From CBDAUN01 sp965200645 (lineage in GTDB: Bacteria > Pseudomonadota > Gammaproteobacteria > Arenicellales > JAJDZL01), in assembly GCA_965200645.1 (NCBI GenBank), contig CBDAUN010000003.1:868001-932000 (forward strand): 64,000 nt of DNA. The letters run 5' to 3'. Under the pieces are notes generated by a model that worked only from the letters and a program-made list of their open reading frames with translations, was not told the origin of the DNA and did no database searches. Of the stretch, positions 8,007 through 17,294 are shown one piece after another. The translations under genes and the position numbers were made by a program. How positions within the stretch are numbered: the stretch's first letter is position 1; the number at the start of each line of letters is the position of its first letter.

Positions 8007-9491
8007 ATGAGAATTGTCATTGCTGGGTTTCAACATGAAACCAATCGCTCAACCCCATTTCCAACTACCTACGACGACTTTGTACTCGAAGATGGTTGGC
8101 CGGGAATGACGGAAGGTGAAGATATTTTCGACAAAATTAGGCCAGCCAATTTACCAATGGGTGGTTTTTTGAATTTTGCGGCTGAAACTGGACTTGATGT
8201 TTTACCAATCATTTGGACCAGCGCCGAACCTGCCGGGCTAGTTCAAGATGATGCATTCGAAAGAATTTCGCAAAAAATTCTCGACGGCATAGAAAGCGCC
8301 GGAACCTATGATGGGATTTACCTCGACCTGCATGGCGCAATGGTGAGTGATTCATTTGAAGATTGTGAAGGCGAACTTCTCAAGCGAGTTCGCAACAATA
8401 TTGGAGAGCAAATCCCTATAGCAGTCAGTCTCGACCTTCACGCGAATATTACGAAGGATATGACTGTTTATTCCGATGTCATCACCATCTACAGAACCTA
8501 TCCCCATATTGACATGGACGATTCTGGTTATCGCGCAGGAAAACTGCTTGTGCAAATGATCGAGTCTGGCCAAAAGCCTCATTGTGAATTTAGAAAAACA
8601 CCTTTTATGATGCCTTTGCATACTCAGTGTACTGATCTGGAGCCTGCAAAATCGCTTTACGCAAGTCTACCTGATGAGAACTCCCTACTTTTAGGTCACG
8701 CAGACATAGCTTTGGGATTTCCGCCTTCTGACATTGCAGAGAATGGACCGGCTATCGTTTCCTACGACTTTTCAAAAACCAGTTGTGAAACGCTTATGGA
8801 CACCCTATATGAAAAGATTCTGGCTGATGAAAATCTGTTTACTCTGCCTTTCTTTTCTCCCAAAGAGGCGATAGAGATGGCAAAGATACGATATGACGGA
8901 GTGAAACCAGTCATTTTGGCTGATATACAGGACAGTTCTGGGGCCGGATGCTTATCGGATACGACGGAACTGCTCGCCGAGCTCTCTCGTTGTTCCGTAA
9001 CCAATTGCGCTCTCGGGACTTTCTTTGACGCCAACGCAGTCGATCTTGCCTTTAAGGTTGGAATTGGAGGTGAGTTTGAGTGCCGAATTGGAGATAAATT
9101 CAGCAATGTTGAAGACGCTGGTTTTGAAGGCAAATTTAGAGTGGCTGAGTTGAGTGATGGAATATTTAAATATGCCGGAAAAATGATGGCGGGGCTTACA
9201 GCGAATATTGGAAATACCGCTGCCATTGATCTGCTAGACTGCGAATCTGAAATAAGAATTGTCGTGACCAGTACTCGGATTCAATGTGTTGACCAAGCGA
9301 TACTGACTCACATCGGAGTTGATCCAACCAATCTCTCGCTTTTGGTGCTCAAAAGTTCAGTGCACTTTCGAGCAGACTTCACACCAATCTGTAGTGAGAT
9401 TATCCTGGTTGAAGCCAAAGGGGGGCTACTCCCCTGCCGATTTGACTACTCGTTATTTCCGAGACTGCGAGAAGGAGTGCGCCTACTTTGA
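8007..9491 (+). CDS. M81 family metallohydrolase (MlrC/microcystinase-C-like)
   Basis: 494-residue member of the MlrC family (DUF1485 N-terminal domain plus MlrC C-terminal domain). It begins with the hallmark RIVIAGFQHETN and contains YLDLHGAMV and SLDLHANIT, which hold candidate metal ligands. MlrC itself cleaves linear microcystin products, but most members have unknown peptide or amide substrates. ATG 8007 is preceded by a good acGGAGc ribosome-binding site. It is separated by 45 bases from the ABC importer, in the same direction, so it likely acts on the imported compound. That pairing is inference. Confidence 0.88.
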   Translation: MRIVIAGFQHETNRSTPFPTTYDDFVLEDGWPGMTEGEDIFDKIRPANLPMGGFLNFAAETGLDVLPIIWTSAEPAGLVQDDAFERISQKILDGIESAGTYDGIYLDLHGAMVSDSFEDCEGELLKRVRNNIGEQIPIAVSLDLHANITKDMTVYSDVITIYRTYPHIDMDDSGYRAGKLLVQMIESGQKPHCEFRKTPFMMPLHTQCTDLEPAKSLYASLPDENSLLLGHADIALGFPPSDIAENGPAIVSYDFSKTSCETLMDTLYEKILADENLFTLPFFSPKEAIEMAKIRYDGVKPVILADIQDSSGAGCLSDTTELLAELSRCSVTNCALGTFFDANAVDLAFKVGIGGEFECRIGDKFSNVEDAGFEGKFRVAELSDGIFKYAGKMMAGLTANIGNTAAIDLLDCESEIRIVVTSTRIQCVDQAILTHIGVDPTNLSLLVLKSSVHFRADFTPICSEIILVEAKGGLLPCRFDYSLFPRLREGVRLL

Positions 9492-9551
9492 ATAGTTTGA
9501 TGATGCTTCGGAAGATGCTAAGAATCTGCTCACTCGACCCTCAACACATAC

Positions 9552-11570
9552 TCAAACCAAATTTCGCCCGATAGTACGATTCCAAGACTGCTCATGAACG
9601 AGTTGGTCTCCCATCCAAGCTTGCAACTGAGCATTGAGCATGAAATGTGTAGGAGTTGAGGTGACTTCGGTTCGGGTACGAGAAGAAACCTCCCAATCAT
9701 CTCGAGAAAAATGCTCCGTCCAAATTATTTCACAACGCGCACTATTTGGGTCTTCGGGATGAATAGAAAAGAACTCCTCGTGTGTTGAGTCGACAGTCCA
9801 TCCGTCATAATCGTCATAGACCGTCTTACCTTCATCGTACCAGTTTCGCAAAACTACCTCACCCGTTTTAATATTTTCGGTAATGGTGAATTCGGAATCC
9901 GCTTCTCTTTCCATTGTCTTTCGAAGTGGAGATGCTCCTTCGGGTTCCGGAAACGGAACTAGTGACTCATCTTCTGCTTGAGGTGTCCTCGTTGGAAGCA
10001 CAATTGAACTTACTCCCGTTGACAATGAAATTGTGGTTTTTTGTGGTGATGGCCAAACTGTCGGCCAATAGGCGTTTGACAAAGACAATCTGACTTTGCT
10101 TCCTTTCGAAAAGCGATGTGCAATCTCATTTAATTGAAGTCGAATCACATATGATTTGCCTGGAATGAGAGGTTCCGGGTGTTCGTGGCTGCTTCGATGA
10201 GTCAGATTAAGTATTCCGTAGGTGATTCGAGTAATCGCACCATCCGCCAACACCTCGTTCAAGCAAGCGGCAATTAATCCATCTGCTTGATCACAGCAAA
10301 CCGTTAGATTGATCACAGGTGCACCTAGGATTTCCAATTCCGATTCTAAGAGATCGGTATCAAAGTTCAGACAACCACCGGCTTCTACTCTTTGGTCACC
10401 TGGCTGGTCGGGCTCAACTCCATGCGGACACCATACACCACTAACTAATCCCACTGTTTGAGGTGATGTAATGGTGATCGTTTCGAGGTTGCCCGCGGAT
10501 TCGGATAAATCGTTTCGGTTAATGAAAAGTTTCTTCTCCTGTACACTCGAAGATGGCCAACAATTGTCGGCAACCCAACGTCCCGGACGAGTTTCATACC
10601 AAGGTTTTGGCGGAACCGAGTCTTGCATCCAACTACGTAATTGGGGTTCATCCATGATTCCAGTATCAATCCCTTTTAACCAATAATCCCACCACCTGAT
10701 ACATTCCTGTAAGAAGCCGATAGCAGGACCAGGGCCTGCAAAATGCGGGTAACGATGGGCCCAAGGACCAACTAAGCCTTTACAGGGAGCCTTCAGGTTG
10801 GGCAGCAATCGAAAGATGGAATTTGAGTATCCATCAGCCCATCCCCCAACGGCGTAAACCGCACATTCTATGTCATCATAGTTTTCGTTGACAGAACCGT
10901 GTTTATAAAATTCGTCACGATGCTGTCGTTCCATCCAACCATCCAACCACAAGCCGCTTTCCTTGAGTCTAGAGACCCAAATAGAGTACCAATCATCACC
11001 ATATCGGCGTGGATCCGGTGGAGTAGTATTGATCGAAAACATGTAGGTGGACCAGGCAATGTTATCTAAAAGCATCGCCCCACCCATATAGTGGATATCG
11101 TCGGCGTATCTGTCGTCGGTTGAACAAATCGTTACAATCGCCTTCAACGCTTGTGGTTGTCGTGCAGCAATTTGTAGGCCGTTAAACCCACCCCAAGAAA
11201 TTCCGATCATTCCTACAGTTCCGGAACACCACTTTTGGCTTGTGACCCAATCGATGATCTCCAATGCGTCATCCTGCTCCTGCTTGAGGTATTCACCAAG
11301 AAGGACTCCTTCAGAGTTGCCTGCTCCGCGCATATCGACTCGAACACTGGCATAGCCATGCCCCGCAAAATAGGGATGTGTTAGAGCATCCCTTTCCGAA
11401 GTGCCGTCTTGATAACGGTATGGGAGATATTCAATAATTGCTGGAACCGGGTCATTTTCGGCATCTTCAGGAAGCCAAATCTTTGTCGCTAAATTGATAC
11501 CGTCAGATAGCGGAATTGCTGCGCCATCAATAACTGTGGTTTTTCTGGGAAAGTTAGTAATAGTCTTCAT
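9552..11570 (-). CDS. CocE/NonD-type X-Pro dipeptidyl-peptidase-like serine hydrolase (S15)
   Basis: 672-residue alpha/beta hydrolase of the CocE/NonD group (X-Pro dipeptidyl-peptidase/cocaine-esterase domains: catalytic PF02129 N-terminal and jelly-roll PF08530 C-terminal). The nucleophile elbow is GISWGG, and GPWAHRYPH in the middle carries the probable catalytic histidine. No signal peptide is evident. I prefer ATG 11570 (MKTITNFPRK), where similarity starts; a TTG at 11633 would add 21 atypical residues. It converges on the M81 gene with about 60 bases between stops. Shared substrate class suggests one peptide/amide-use island, but it is transcribed separately. Confidence 0.88.
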   Translation of the reverse strand: MKTITNFPRKTTVIDGAAIPLSDGINLATKIWLPEDAENDPVPAIIEYLPYRYQDGTSERDALTHPYFAGHGYASVRVDMRGAGNSEGVLLGEYLKQEQDDALEIIDWVTSQKWCSGTVGMIGISWGGFNGLQIAARQPQALKAIVTICSTDDRYADDIHYMGGAMLLDNIAWSTYMFSINTTPPDPRRYGDDWYSIWVSRLKESGLWLDGWMERQHRDEFYKHGSVNENYDDIECAVYAVGGWADGYSNSIFRLLPNLKAPCKGLVGPWAHRYPHFAGPGPAIGFLQECIRWWDYWLKGIDTGIMDEPQLRSWMQDSVPPKPWYETRPGRWVADNCWPSSSVQEKKLFINRNDLSESAGNLETITITSPQTVGLVSGVWCPHGVEPDQPGDQRVEAGGCLNFDTDLLESELEILGAPVINLTVCCDQADGLIAACLNEVLADGAITRITYGILNLTHRSSHEHPEPLIPGKSYVIRLQLNEIAHRFSKGSKVRLSLSNAYWPTVWPSPQKTTISLSTGVSSIVLPTRTPQAEDESLVPFPEPEGASPLRKTMEREADSEFTITENIKTGEVVLRNWYDEGKTVYDDYDGWTVDSTHEEFFSIHPEDPNSARCEIIWTEHFSRDDWEVSSRTRTEVTSTPTHFMLNAQLQAWMGDQLVHEQSWNRTIGRNLV

Positions 11571-11759
11571 GCAACTACTTCGATATTTGGAATAATCTGG
11601 AGTGTTAGTCTGATGATTAATCTTCCTTAGCAACTACGAATTATCAGTTGACTCCAACTAATGTTGCAGTCATTACGTTTGGAATATAGAGGATGTGAAA
11701 ATTAGGTCGGCTTTAACAGAGGAATGCTGTGATTAATTTGAGTTCTAAATTTCAACAAG

Positions 11760-12662
11760 TCATTCAGCTGACTCCCTTAGTGAAGTCTCTGTACAACATA
11801 TTCCAAAAACTCCGGGATATTCATGACCCACGTCGCCATAATACGCATTTCCAACTTCCTTTGGGATTAAATTGTATGTATTGACAAACCCTAACTCTGT
11901 TAAAAATTCAGGCATCTTTTCGGCTTTAAAACTTGACAGCCACTTTTCACCCTTTTTTGCAACAAACTTTTCACAATCTTTGTGTAACTGCCGCCATTTT
12001 TCTTCTGTATCTTCAATCTTTCCAACATAGTCGAAGACAATTCGTGAGCCCGGCTCCATAATTTCGCAAATATGCTTGAGCATGGAAGTGACCGAACTCA
12101 TCGGCAGGTAGTATGAAACTCCCAACCAAGTAAAAATAGTCTTCTTATTAAAGTCGAACTTCGCTCGAAACAATCCGTCTAGTAAAAGCTCCCTGTTCAG
12201 GTCTAAAGGACAGTACTTCACATTCTCTGGCTCATTTATGCCTCTTTCTTTCATTCTGCGTCGTTTTTCTTCCTGAGTTCCCAGATGATCTACTTCAAAA
12301 ACTGTAACTTTATCCACGAGGTCTTGTCTTCTGATTGCAAAAGTATCGTAACCCGCTCCCAGGATGACTATTTGACTAAAGCCAGATTCAACAGCTCGGT
12401 CTATTTCCAACTCACTAAACCTTGCCCGCATCAAAATGGACTCCACTATAGGGTTCAAATGAGCTAGTTTTTTTTCTACCACAAGCCAGGTCAGAAACTT
12501 CGAACTTAATACTGTTTGCCAAAACTTACTGCAAAGTTGAATGGCTGCGTGGTCGCTGAAGACCGGAACTTCGTTAACTTTATGCGCCCACGCACGAGCA
12601 GCCAACACTAAATCAGCTGTTTTACTAGGTTTGTATTTGATTTTGTCTCTTTTCTTACCCAT
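11760..12662 (-). CDS. SAM-dependent methyltransferase, leucine-carboxyl-methyltransferase (LCM) family
   Basis: 300-residue class I methyltransferase. The SAM-binding motif I is ILGAGYDTFAIR, followed by an acidic strand (VTVFEVDHLGTQEEKRRR) and a later FDYVGKI strand, all typical of the LCM/TIGR00027 group. Many such proteins occur near polyketide or secondary-metabolite genes, but none is visible here and the substrate is unknown. ATG 12662 is chosen over a TTG six bases upstream. No strong ribosome-binding site is visible. Flanked by same-strand genes with gaps of roughly 60-130 bases; operon membership is uncertain. Confidence 0.82.
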   Translation of the reverse strand: MGKKRDKIKYKPSKTADLVLAARAWAHKVNEVPVFSDHAAIQLCSKFWQTVLSSKFLTWLVVEKKLAHLNPIVESILMRARFSELEIDRAVESGFSQIVILGAGYDTFAIRRQDLVDKVTVFEVDHLGTQEEKRRRMKERGINEPENVKYCPLDLNRELLLDGLFRAKFDFNKKTIFTWLGVSYYLPMSSVTSMLKHICEIMEPGSRIVFDYVGKIEDTEEKWRQLHKDCEKFVAKKGEKWLSSFKAEKMPEFLTELGFVNTYNLIPKEVGNAYYGDVGHEYPGVFGICCTETSLRESAE

Positions 12663-12718
12663 GACCAACTAACAAAAAATCTATTCGGATTGAGAGCGAA
12701 CAAGATTGTGTGAAGGCA

Positions 12719-13447
12719 CTAACGATCTAACGAATTAACACCTACTTGTTTGAATCTAAGCATTTTACCAAATGTAAAGTTGCTTAAGTCATTGCTGGCT
12801 TGGTTTGGCTCTACAGTAACCTGAGTTTCTATCTGCGCAACAAAACCAGGCACCTTTTCGGAAAACCAAAATCGATAAACCTTATCTTCGACGATTGGCT
12901 TAAGGTGGTCTGGTAGTGGTGAATTCGAAAATGGTTGAATTTCAATCATTTTCGCAGGTACATTTTCTGAAACATAACTAATTATTTCATGGCTGGCTGT
13001 AATTGAATTTAGGGAATGTCGTATCGAATTTCGAAAATACAACTCACCTCCACCAATCTTTTCGCTTAACTCTTGAATGTCGTGTTCAAGAAAAGCCGTA
13101 ATAACTGGATTCCATTGCAAGTCGTGAAAGACCGGGAATTCAATTTGATGACCTTGAGCTGGAAATGACAACAGAACATCAGCTAGAGAATCAGCTTCAA
13201 CCTTAAGAACTTCAAGATTTACTGATTCTGTTAAGTTCGGTGGTTCCGTGAATATTTTCTCAAGCTGATTCCAAGTGCCAAATTCATAGGTTAAAAATTC
13301 GTTGGGTTTTACGTTTTGAAAATGTTGTGCCTGATAAATCAGACTAGTAGCCGATTCATCAGATAGAGCGAATGAAGAATATCCGAGAAGGCAAACCGAA
13401 AAAATCAGACTGAATATTTTGCGGAACTTGGGCAAGAAATTGCACAC
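12719..13447 (-). CDS. Unknown secreted protein
   Basis: 242 residues from a GTG start, not recognised. It has a basic start (PKFRK), a hydrophobic core (IFSLIFSVCLLGY) and a likely Sec cleavage after SSFALS. The mature part has no internal transmembrane segment and mentions no known motif. The C-terminal region (VYRFWFSEKVPGFVAQIETQ) looks like a beta-rich lipid/ligand-binding fold, which is only an impression. A TTG at 13435 is an alternative start. Lies between the methyltransferase and the glycine-rich secreted protein. Confidence 0.6.
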   Translation of the reverse strand: MCNFLPKFRKIFSLIFSVCLLGYSSFALSDESATSLIYQAQHFQNVKPNEFLTYEFGTWNQLEKIFTEPPNLTESVNLEVLKVEADSLADVLLSFPAQGHQIEFPVFHDLQWNPVITAFLEHDIQELSEKIGGGELYFRNSIRHSLNSITASHEIISYVSENVPAKMIEIQPFSNSPLPDHLKPIVEDKVYRFWFSEKVPGFVAQIETQVTVEPNQASNDLSNFTFGKMLRFKQVGVNSLDR

Positions 13448-13589
13448 GGGAATTTGGACAAAAATTAATTTGAAACTAGCCTATTGTATTTGCTTCAGTT
13501 CATTTACGAATTAACTTAAGGTTAAGACTAAATTTAATGCAGATTGATTACCACTTGGACACTATAGTTGGAATATTTCAAAGATTTGT

Positions 13590-14078
13590 CTAGGAGGTAG
13601 ACTGTTTGATAAATCTTTTCTTGATGTAACGTCGAATCGACCGTCGCTTAGCCTGCGAAAGGTCCTTGCCAATTTCTCCCTTGGGTTTTAATGCACGCTT
13701 AATTTGCTTCCATTCAGTTCTTACTTGATCAGGTTCCAAGACTAAGTCTGCAAACGGACAGGTCCCACACACAACAACCTCGGCAAAATACTTCTTTCCC
13801 AAATCGTAACTAATCGGTTCGCTGATGACATCGCCTACCCCGCCGCGTCCTTCACCGCCACCATTGCTGCTGCCACCACCGCCGCCTCCGCTGCCGCCAC
13901 TATTGCCACCTCCGCTATTACCGCCTCCGCTGCCGCCACTACCGCCGGCTCCACCATTGCCACCGCCGCCGCCTTCTCCACCCGAGGCGTTTGCAAGCGT
14001 GATGGAAAACAAGACGCAAATTAAAATGGTCAATGATGATCTCAGAAACTTCTTTACGAATACAGAGTTAGTCTTCAT
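13590..14078 (-). CDS. Secreted glycine-rich protein with CxxCP motif
   Basis: 162 residues. A Sec signal (VKKFLRSSLTILICVLFSITLANA) leads into about 55 residues of Gly/Ser/Asn low-complexity sequence, then a compact basic domain with VVCGTCPFADL and a terminal helix (RRSIRRYIKKRF). The C-terminal part has the spacing of a small cytochrome-c-like fold, but CxxCP replaces CxxCH, so heme attachment is not expected. ATG 14078 is preceded by TTGGAG; a TTG at 14090 is less likely. Probably a surface or periplasmic protein; function unknown. Confidence 0.65.
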   Translation of the reverse strand: MKTNSVFVKKFLRSSLTILICVLFSITLANASGGEGGGGGNGGAGGSGGSGGGNSGGGNSGGSGGGGGGSSNGGGEGRGGVGDVISEPISYDLGKKYFAEVVVCGTCPFADLVLEPDQVRTEWKQIKRALKPKGEIGKDLSQAKRRSIRRYIKKRFIKQSTS

Positions 14079-14157
14079 GTATGGCTCCAATTTTGGAAGA
14101 TTTTTGTGGAAGATTCTTGAATTAAGCCCAAGGCTGCAACACTAACGAAAATTGACT

Positions 14158-15477
14158 ATGCGGACGAAAGTTAGTTCTACTGCCCGACCAAAAATTATAC
14201 ATCTTCCCGTTGGTTTGGCTCTCACCGCTGCATATGGATATTGGGCCGTTGAATCCAATACACACCCGCATGGTCTCGAACTCATTGAGTTTTTAGTAAG
14301 TTTCTGGCTTATTGCAGCAATAGTATTTTTCTACTGGTGGTGTTTAGGCAAGTACAAAATCAAAGTTGAGATGTCGACTGTAATTCTGTGGGCAGTTGTG
14401 TTCCATGTAATGGGAATATTGGGTTCACCAATTCTTGAAGATGATTTTTATCGATACCTTCTGGATGGCTGCGTCTTTGTCAATACCGGGTCACCTTACG
14501 GCATTACACCAACATCACTGTTTTTCGACAACTCCCTGCCACCCGAATGCCAATCGTTATTGAATTGGGTAAACAATCCTGATCTACCTACTATTTATCC
14601 CCCACTACTTCAGTATGTATTTGGAGTTTCACATCTTGTCTACCCGGTCAACATCAACGCATTGCAGATTTTCTATACGCTGGTAGATCTCTCAATCATC
14701 TACCTACTTGGAAAAATCGCACCCGCAAGAAATGTGCTTTTGTTTGCTTGGAGTCCTTTAGTCATAAAGGAGTTTGCATTCACGGTACATCCCGATGTGT
14801 TGGGTGCAGGTCTTTTGATCTTTGCTTTCATTGCTCGTAAATATCACCGGTCAACATTGGCTTGTGTGCTCACTGCATTGGCCTGCTGCACAAAAATTCT
14901 GGCCATCGTGGCAATTCCATTCATTTTGCATCGCCAGCCATTGCGCAATTGGATTATTTTCGCGACTACAATTTTGCTCGTTTATTCGCCGTTCATCCTT
15001 CAGGGGAATACCGACCTACCCGTACTGTTTATTTTTGCTGAAGTGTGGCAGTTCAATGCTTTCGCATTCAAACTCGTTTCCCTATTCTTCTCCGATGAAA
15101 TATCCAGACTGATTTGTGCAAGCATCTTCTTAATCTGGTTTGGATTCTATCTTCTGCATTGGATTAACAAGTCAAATCTAACTAGTATCCCACGCTTCGA
15201 CTGGGTATTCGGTGTGTTTTTATTACTATCGCCGGTAATCAATGCTTGGTACTTCATCTGGGTCTTACCGTTTGTGGTCCTGAAACCAAGTTATTGGGGA
15301 TGGACTGCTTCAGTGGTTCTTCACTTGTCATACGTAACAGGTCTTCACTTGGAAAATTCGATCCTAGGTGCATATCAAGTTGCTACGCCTGCTTGGACTT
15401 TTCAAATGCTTGCAATTGGAATTGCGCTGGCAATCGACTACTGGAGGCACCTTCAAAAGAATGGACCTGAGAATTAG
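14158..15477 (+). CDS. Integral-membrane GT-C glycosyltransferase (mannosyltransferase-like)
   Basis: 439-residue polytopic membrane protein with about ten or more hydrophobic helices. The first extracytoplasmic loop carries EDDFYRYLLDG, the acidic motif expected for GT-C enzymes that use polyprenyl-phosphate sugars, and a second loop has TIYPPLLQY. This resembles GT87/PIG-M-like mannosyltransferases. It converges on a GT2 enzyme with their stop codons overlapping, so both could act on one envelope glycan or glycolipid. ATG 14158 is preferred to TTG 14152. The exact sugar is unknown. Confidence 0.75.
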   Translation: MRTKVSSTARPKIIHLPVGLALTAAYGYWAVESNTHPHGLELIEFLVSFWLIAAIVFFYWWCLGKYKIKVEMSTVILWAVVFHVMGILGSPILEDDFYRYLLDGCVFVNTGSPYGITPTSLFFDNSLPPECQSLLNWVNNPDLPTIYPPLLQYVFGVSHLVYPVNINALQIFYTLVDLSIIYLLGKIAPARNVLLFAWSPLVIKEFAFTVHPDVLGAGLLIFAFIARKYHRSTLACVLTALACCTKILAIVAIPFILHRQPLRNWIIFATTILLVYSPFILQGNTDLPVLFIFAEVWQFNAFAFKLVSLFFSDEISRLICASIFLIWFGFYLLHWINKSNLTSIPRFDWVFGVFLLLSPVINAWYFIWVLPFVVLKPSYWGWTASVVLHLSYVTGLHLENSILGAYQVATPAWTFQMLAIGIALAIDYWRHLQKNGPEN

Positions 15478-16181
15478 TAAGTCTGTGAGGAGCGTAGAGG
15501 TAAGGCCAGTTTGAATATCCAATAGAAAATTTTGTAACCTGCGAAAATTGAGCCTCGCATAGTTCCCGAAATTTTAGATTTGCCAATCCTTTCACGATAA
15601 CGTACTGGAACCTGAGTGATCTTCATCCCCTGCTTGAACGCCTTGATTTGCATTTCGGCTGTCCAACCAAAATTTTCATCGGTCATTTGCAACCTTTTGA
15701 ACGTTTCCTTCCTTAGGCAACGCATTGGACCCAAGTCAGCGAATTTGACTCCGTAAATGTGTTTTATGCACCAGCAAGCCAACTTTGTACCCAATTTTTG
15801 GTGGCGCATTCGACCGTCCGTTTGCCTTTGTGCTTGATAACGCTGACCAATGGCCAAATCGCTCTGACCGAACGCGATCAACTCAAGTAGCTCTACAAGG
15901 TCTTCCGGATAGTCTCGATGCCCGCCATCGACAAAGGCGATAATATCCGTCTCACCAGCTTCTCGAATACCAGTCAGACATGCGATTCCATAACCTCTCT
16001 TTGACTCGAACACCACTTTTGCACCTAACTGCTCTGCTCTGCTCGCGGTTTGATCAGTTGACTGATTGTCGACCACAATAACTTGGTCTACATTTTGTGG
16101 GATTTCTGGTATTACATGGGCAATAGCCTGTTCTTCATTTAGAGCAGGAATAATTACTGTAATGTGATTGTTATTGACCAC
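15474..16181 (-). CDS. Family 2 glycosyltransferase (dolichyl-phosphate-mannose-synthase-like)
   Basis: 235-residue GT-A fold enzyme: VIIPALNEEQAI at the start, QVIVVDNQSTDQT, an acidic VDGGHRDYPED metal/donor motif (GGH in place of the more usual DxD/ADG text) and the late RYRERIGKSKISGT segment of polyprenyl-phosphate glycosyltransferases. It probably makes a lipid-linked sugar. Translation starts at a GTG that overlaps the end of the DUF547 gene by 11 bases, with AAGG just upstream, so the two are coupled. Its stop overlaps the stop of the convergent GT-C gene by four bases. Confidence 0.85.
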   Translation of the reverse strand: MVNNNHITVIIPALNEEQAIAHVIPEIPQNVDQVIVVDNQSTDQTASRAEQLGAKVVFESKRGYGIACLTGIREAGETDIIAFVDGGHRDYPEDLVELLELIAFGQSDLAIGQRYQAQRQTDGRMRHQKLGTKLACWCIKHIYGVKFADLGPMRCLRKETFKRLQMTDENFGWTAEMQIKAFKQGMKITQVPVRYRERIGKSKISGTMRGSIFAGYKIFYWIFKLALPLRSSQTY

Positions 16182-17010
16182 GCCTTTGTTCGTTCAATGA
16201 CCAGTCATAGTGATAGGAATCGATATCGTCAAACTCATACAATTGACTTAAAAGTGGCTCTTTGGCATAGTCGGTTAAATGGTCAATGACTTCCTCTTCG
16301 TCCTCTCCAAAATCATCGGCATACCAGTCGAAAATACTCGAAACAATCAATTCATCGTCCACAATTGATACGCCTCGAGGATGATTGATGTATTCAGTAG
16401 CAGCTAATTCCAACGCGTCTTCCAAATTCTTAGTTGTATATGCGAACGGTTGTAAATTTGGACACCCGATTGAAGCACAGTTCACTGCGTAGTGAATTCT
16501 TGGATCTTCATAAATTGGCCTGAGAATCACATGCTCGATGTCATCCAAACTCAAATTTATCTGTTCAACTGTAATCAACTTTTCTTTCCAAGGACCCTTA
16601 GAAAATAATCCAAACGTTATATTTCGGATACTGTCAACTGGATAGTGGTCGAGTATTACCTTTACCGTCAGTGCGTTATACAAATTCAACCAGTAAGCGA
16701 ACTGTTCGAAGGAATTTAGTGCCGTGACCTCTACGTTGGTTATACCAACCAAATATCGATTGAGCAAATCCAGGTCCTCATCGTCTACCTCGCCATAGCG
16801 AAACATGTTGACGCCATCGACCGGCTCAATATATTCCGCAAGGAGATCGTCCCAAATCTCATGATCAATAGTTTGAGAACTGTCTTCGTTTGACATTTGA
16901 AAATGATAAAAAACATCCGAATCGGCATAGCTGTTCACCCACTTGAGCGATACAAATGCACACAATAACAATATTGCCACGAACTTAATGTTTTTGAATT
17001 TACTAAACAT
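16171..17010 (-). CDS. DUF547 domain protein, exported
   Basis: 279 residues with an N-terminal signal/anchor (IKFVAILLLCAFVSLKWV). The DUF547 core is clear: FEQFAYWLNLYNALTVKV, then YAVNCASIGCPNLQP, the conserved cysteine-containing segment. The domain's biochemical role is unknown; structural similarity to a papain-like fold has been proposed for the family. First gene of a two-gene unit with the GT2 enzyme. The 284-base gap upstream (17011-17294) holds no credible gene. Confidence 0.85.
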   Translation of the reverse strand: MFSKFKNIKFVAILLLCAFVSLKWVNSYADSDVFYHFQMSNEDSSQTIDHEIWDDLLAEYIEPVDGVNMFRYGEVDDEDLDLLNRYLVGITNVEVTALNSFEQFAYWLNLYNALTVKVILDHYPVDSIRNITFGLFSKGPWKEKLITVEQINLSLDDIEHVILRPIYEDPRIHYAVNCASIGCPNLQPFAYTTKNLEDALELAATEYINHPRGVSIVDDELIVSSIFDWYADDFGEDEEEVIDHLTDYAKEPLLSQLYEFDDIDSYHYDWSLNEQRRGQ

Positions 17011-17294
17011 AGACTGTAATCCTAAATTAATTTCAATCTAATCCCTTGACAAAAATATGATTTACACCGACGCGAGCATTCACACTAAACATAGTTTGCC
17101 TAAATAGATTCAAGCAAGTGACAAATGAATATGTCAAAGGAACCCATCTACAGGTACGTAAGAATTGGTGACGAATTTTGCCGGTCAATTTATTCTTTAA
17201 AATGCCCATTGCGTATACAATATACGCCAATTCTAGGTTTCAATATTCTGCCCAACCGCAGTATTTTTCAAAACTCTCGAGGTAAATATTCCAA

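Noticed and set aside
13825..14145. Proline/leucine-rich 106-codon frame on the plus strand
   Set aside because: It is the antisense of the glycine-rich coding region; GGN codons read backward give CCN/proline. The minus-strand frame has a signal peptide and ribosome-binding site.
17033..17230. 65-codon minus-strand frame upstream of the DUF547 gene
   Set aside because: No family, no signal and no ribosome-binding site; lies in the promoter region of DUF547 and the cytochrome gene.
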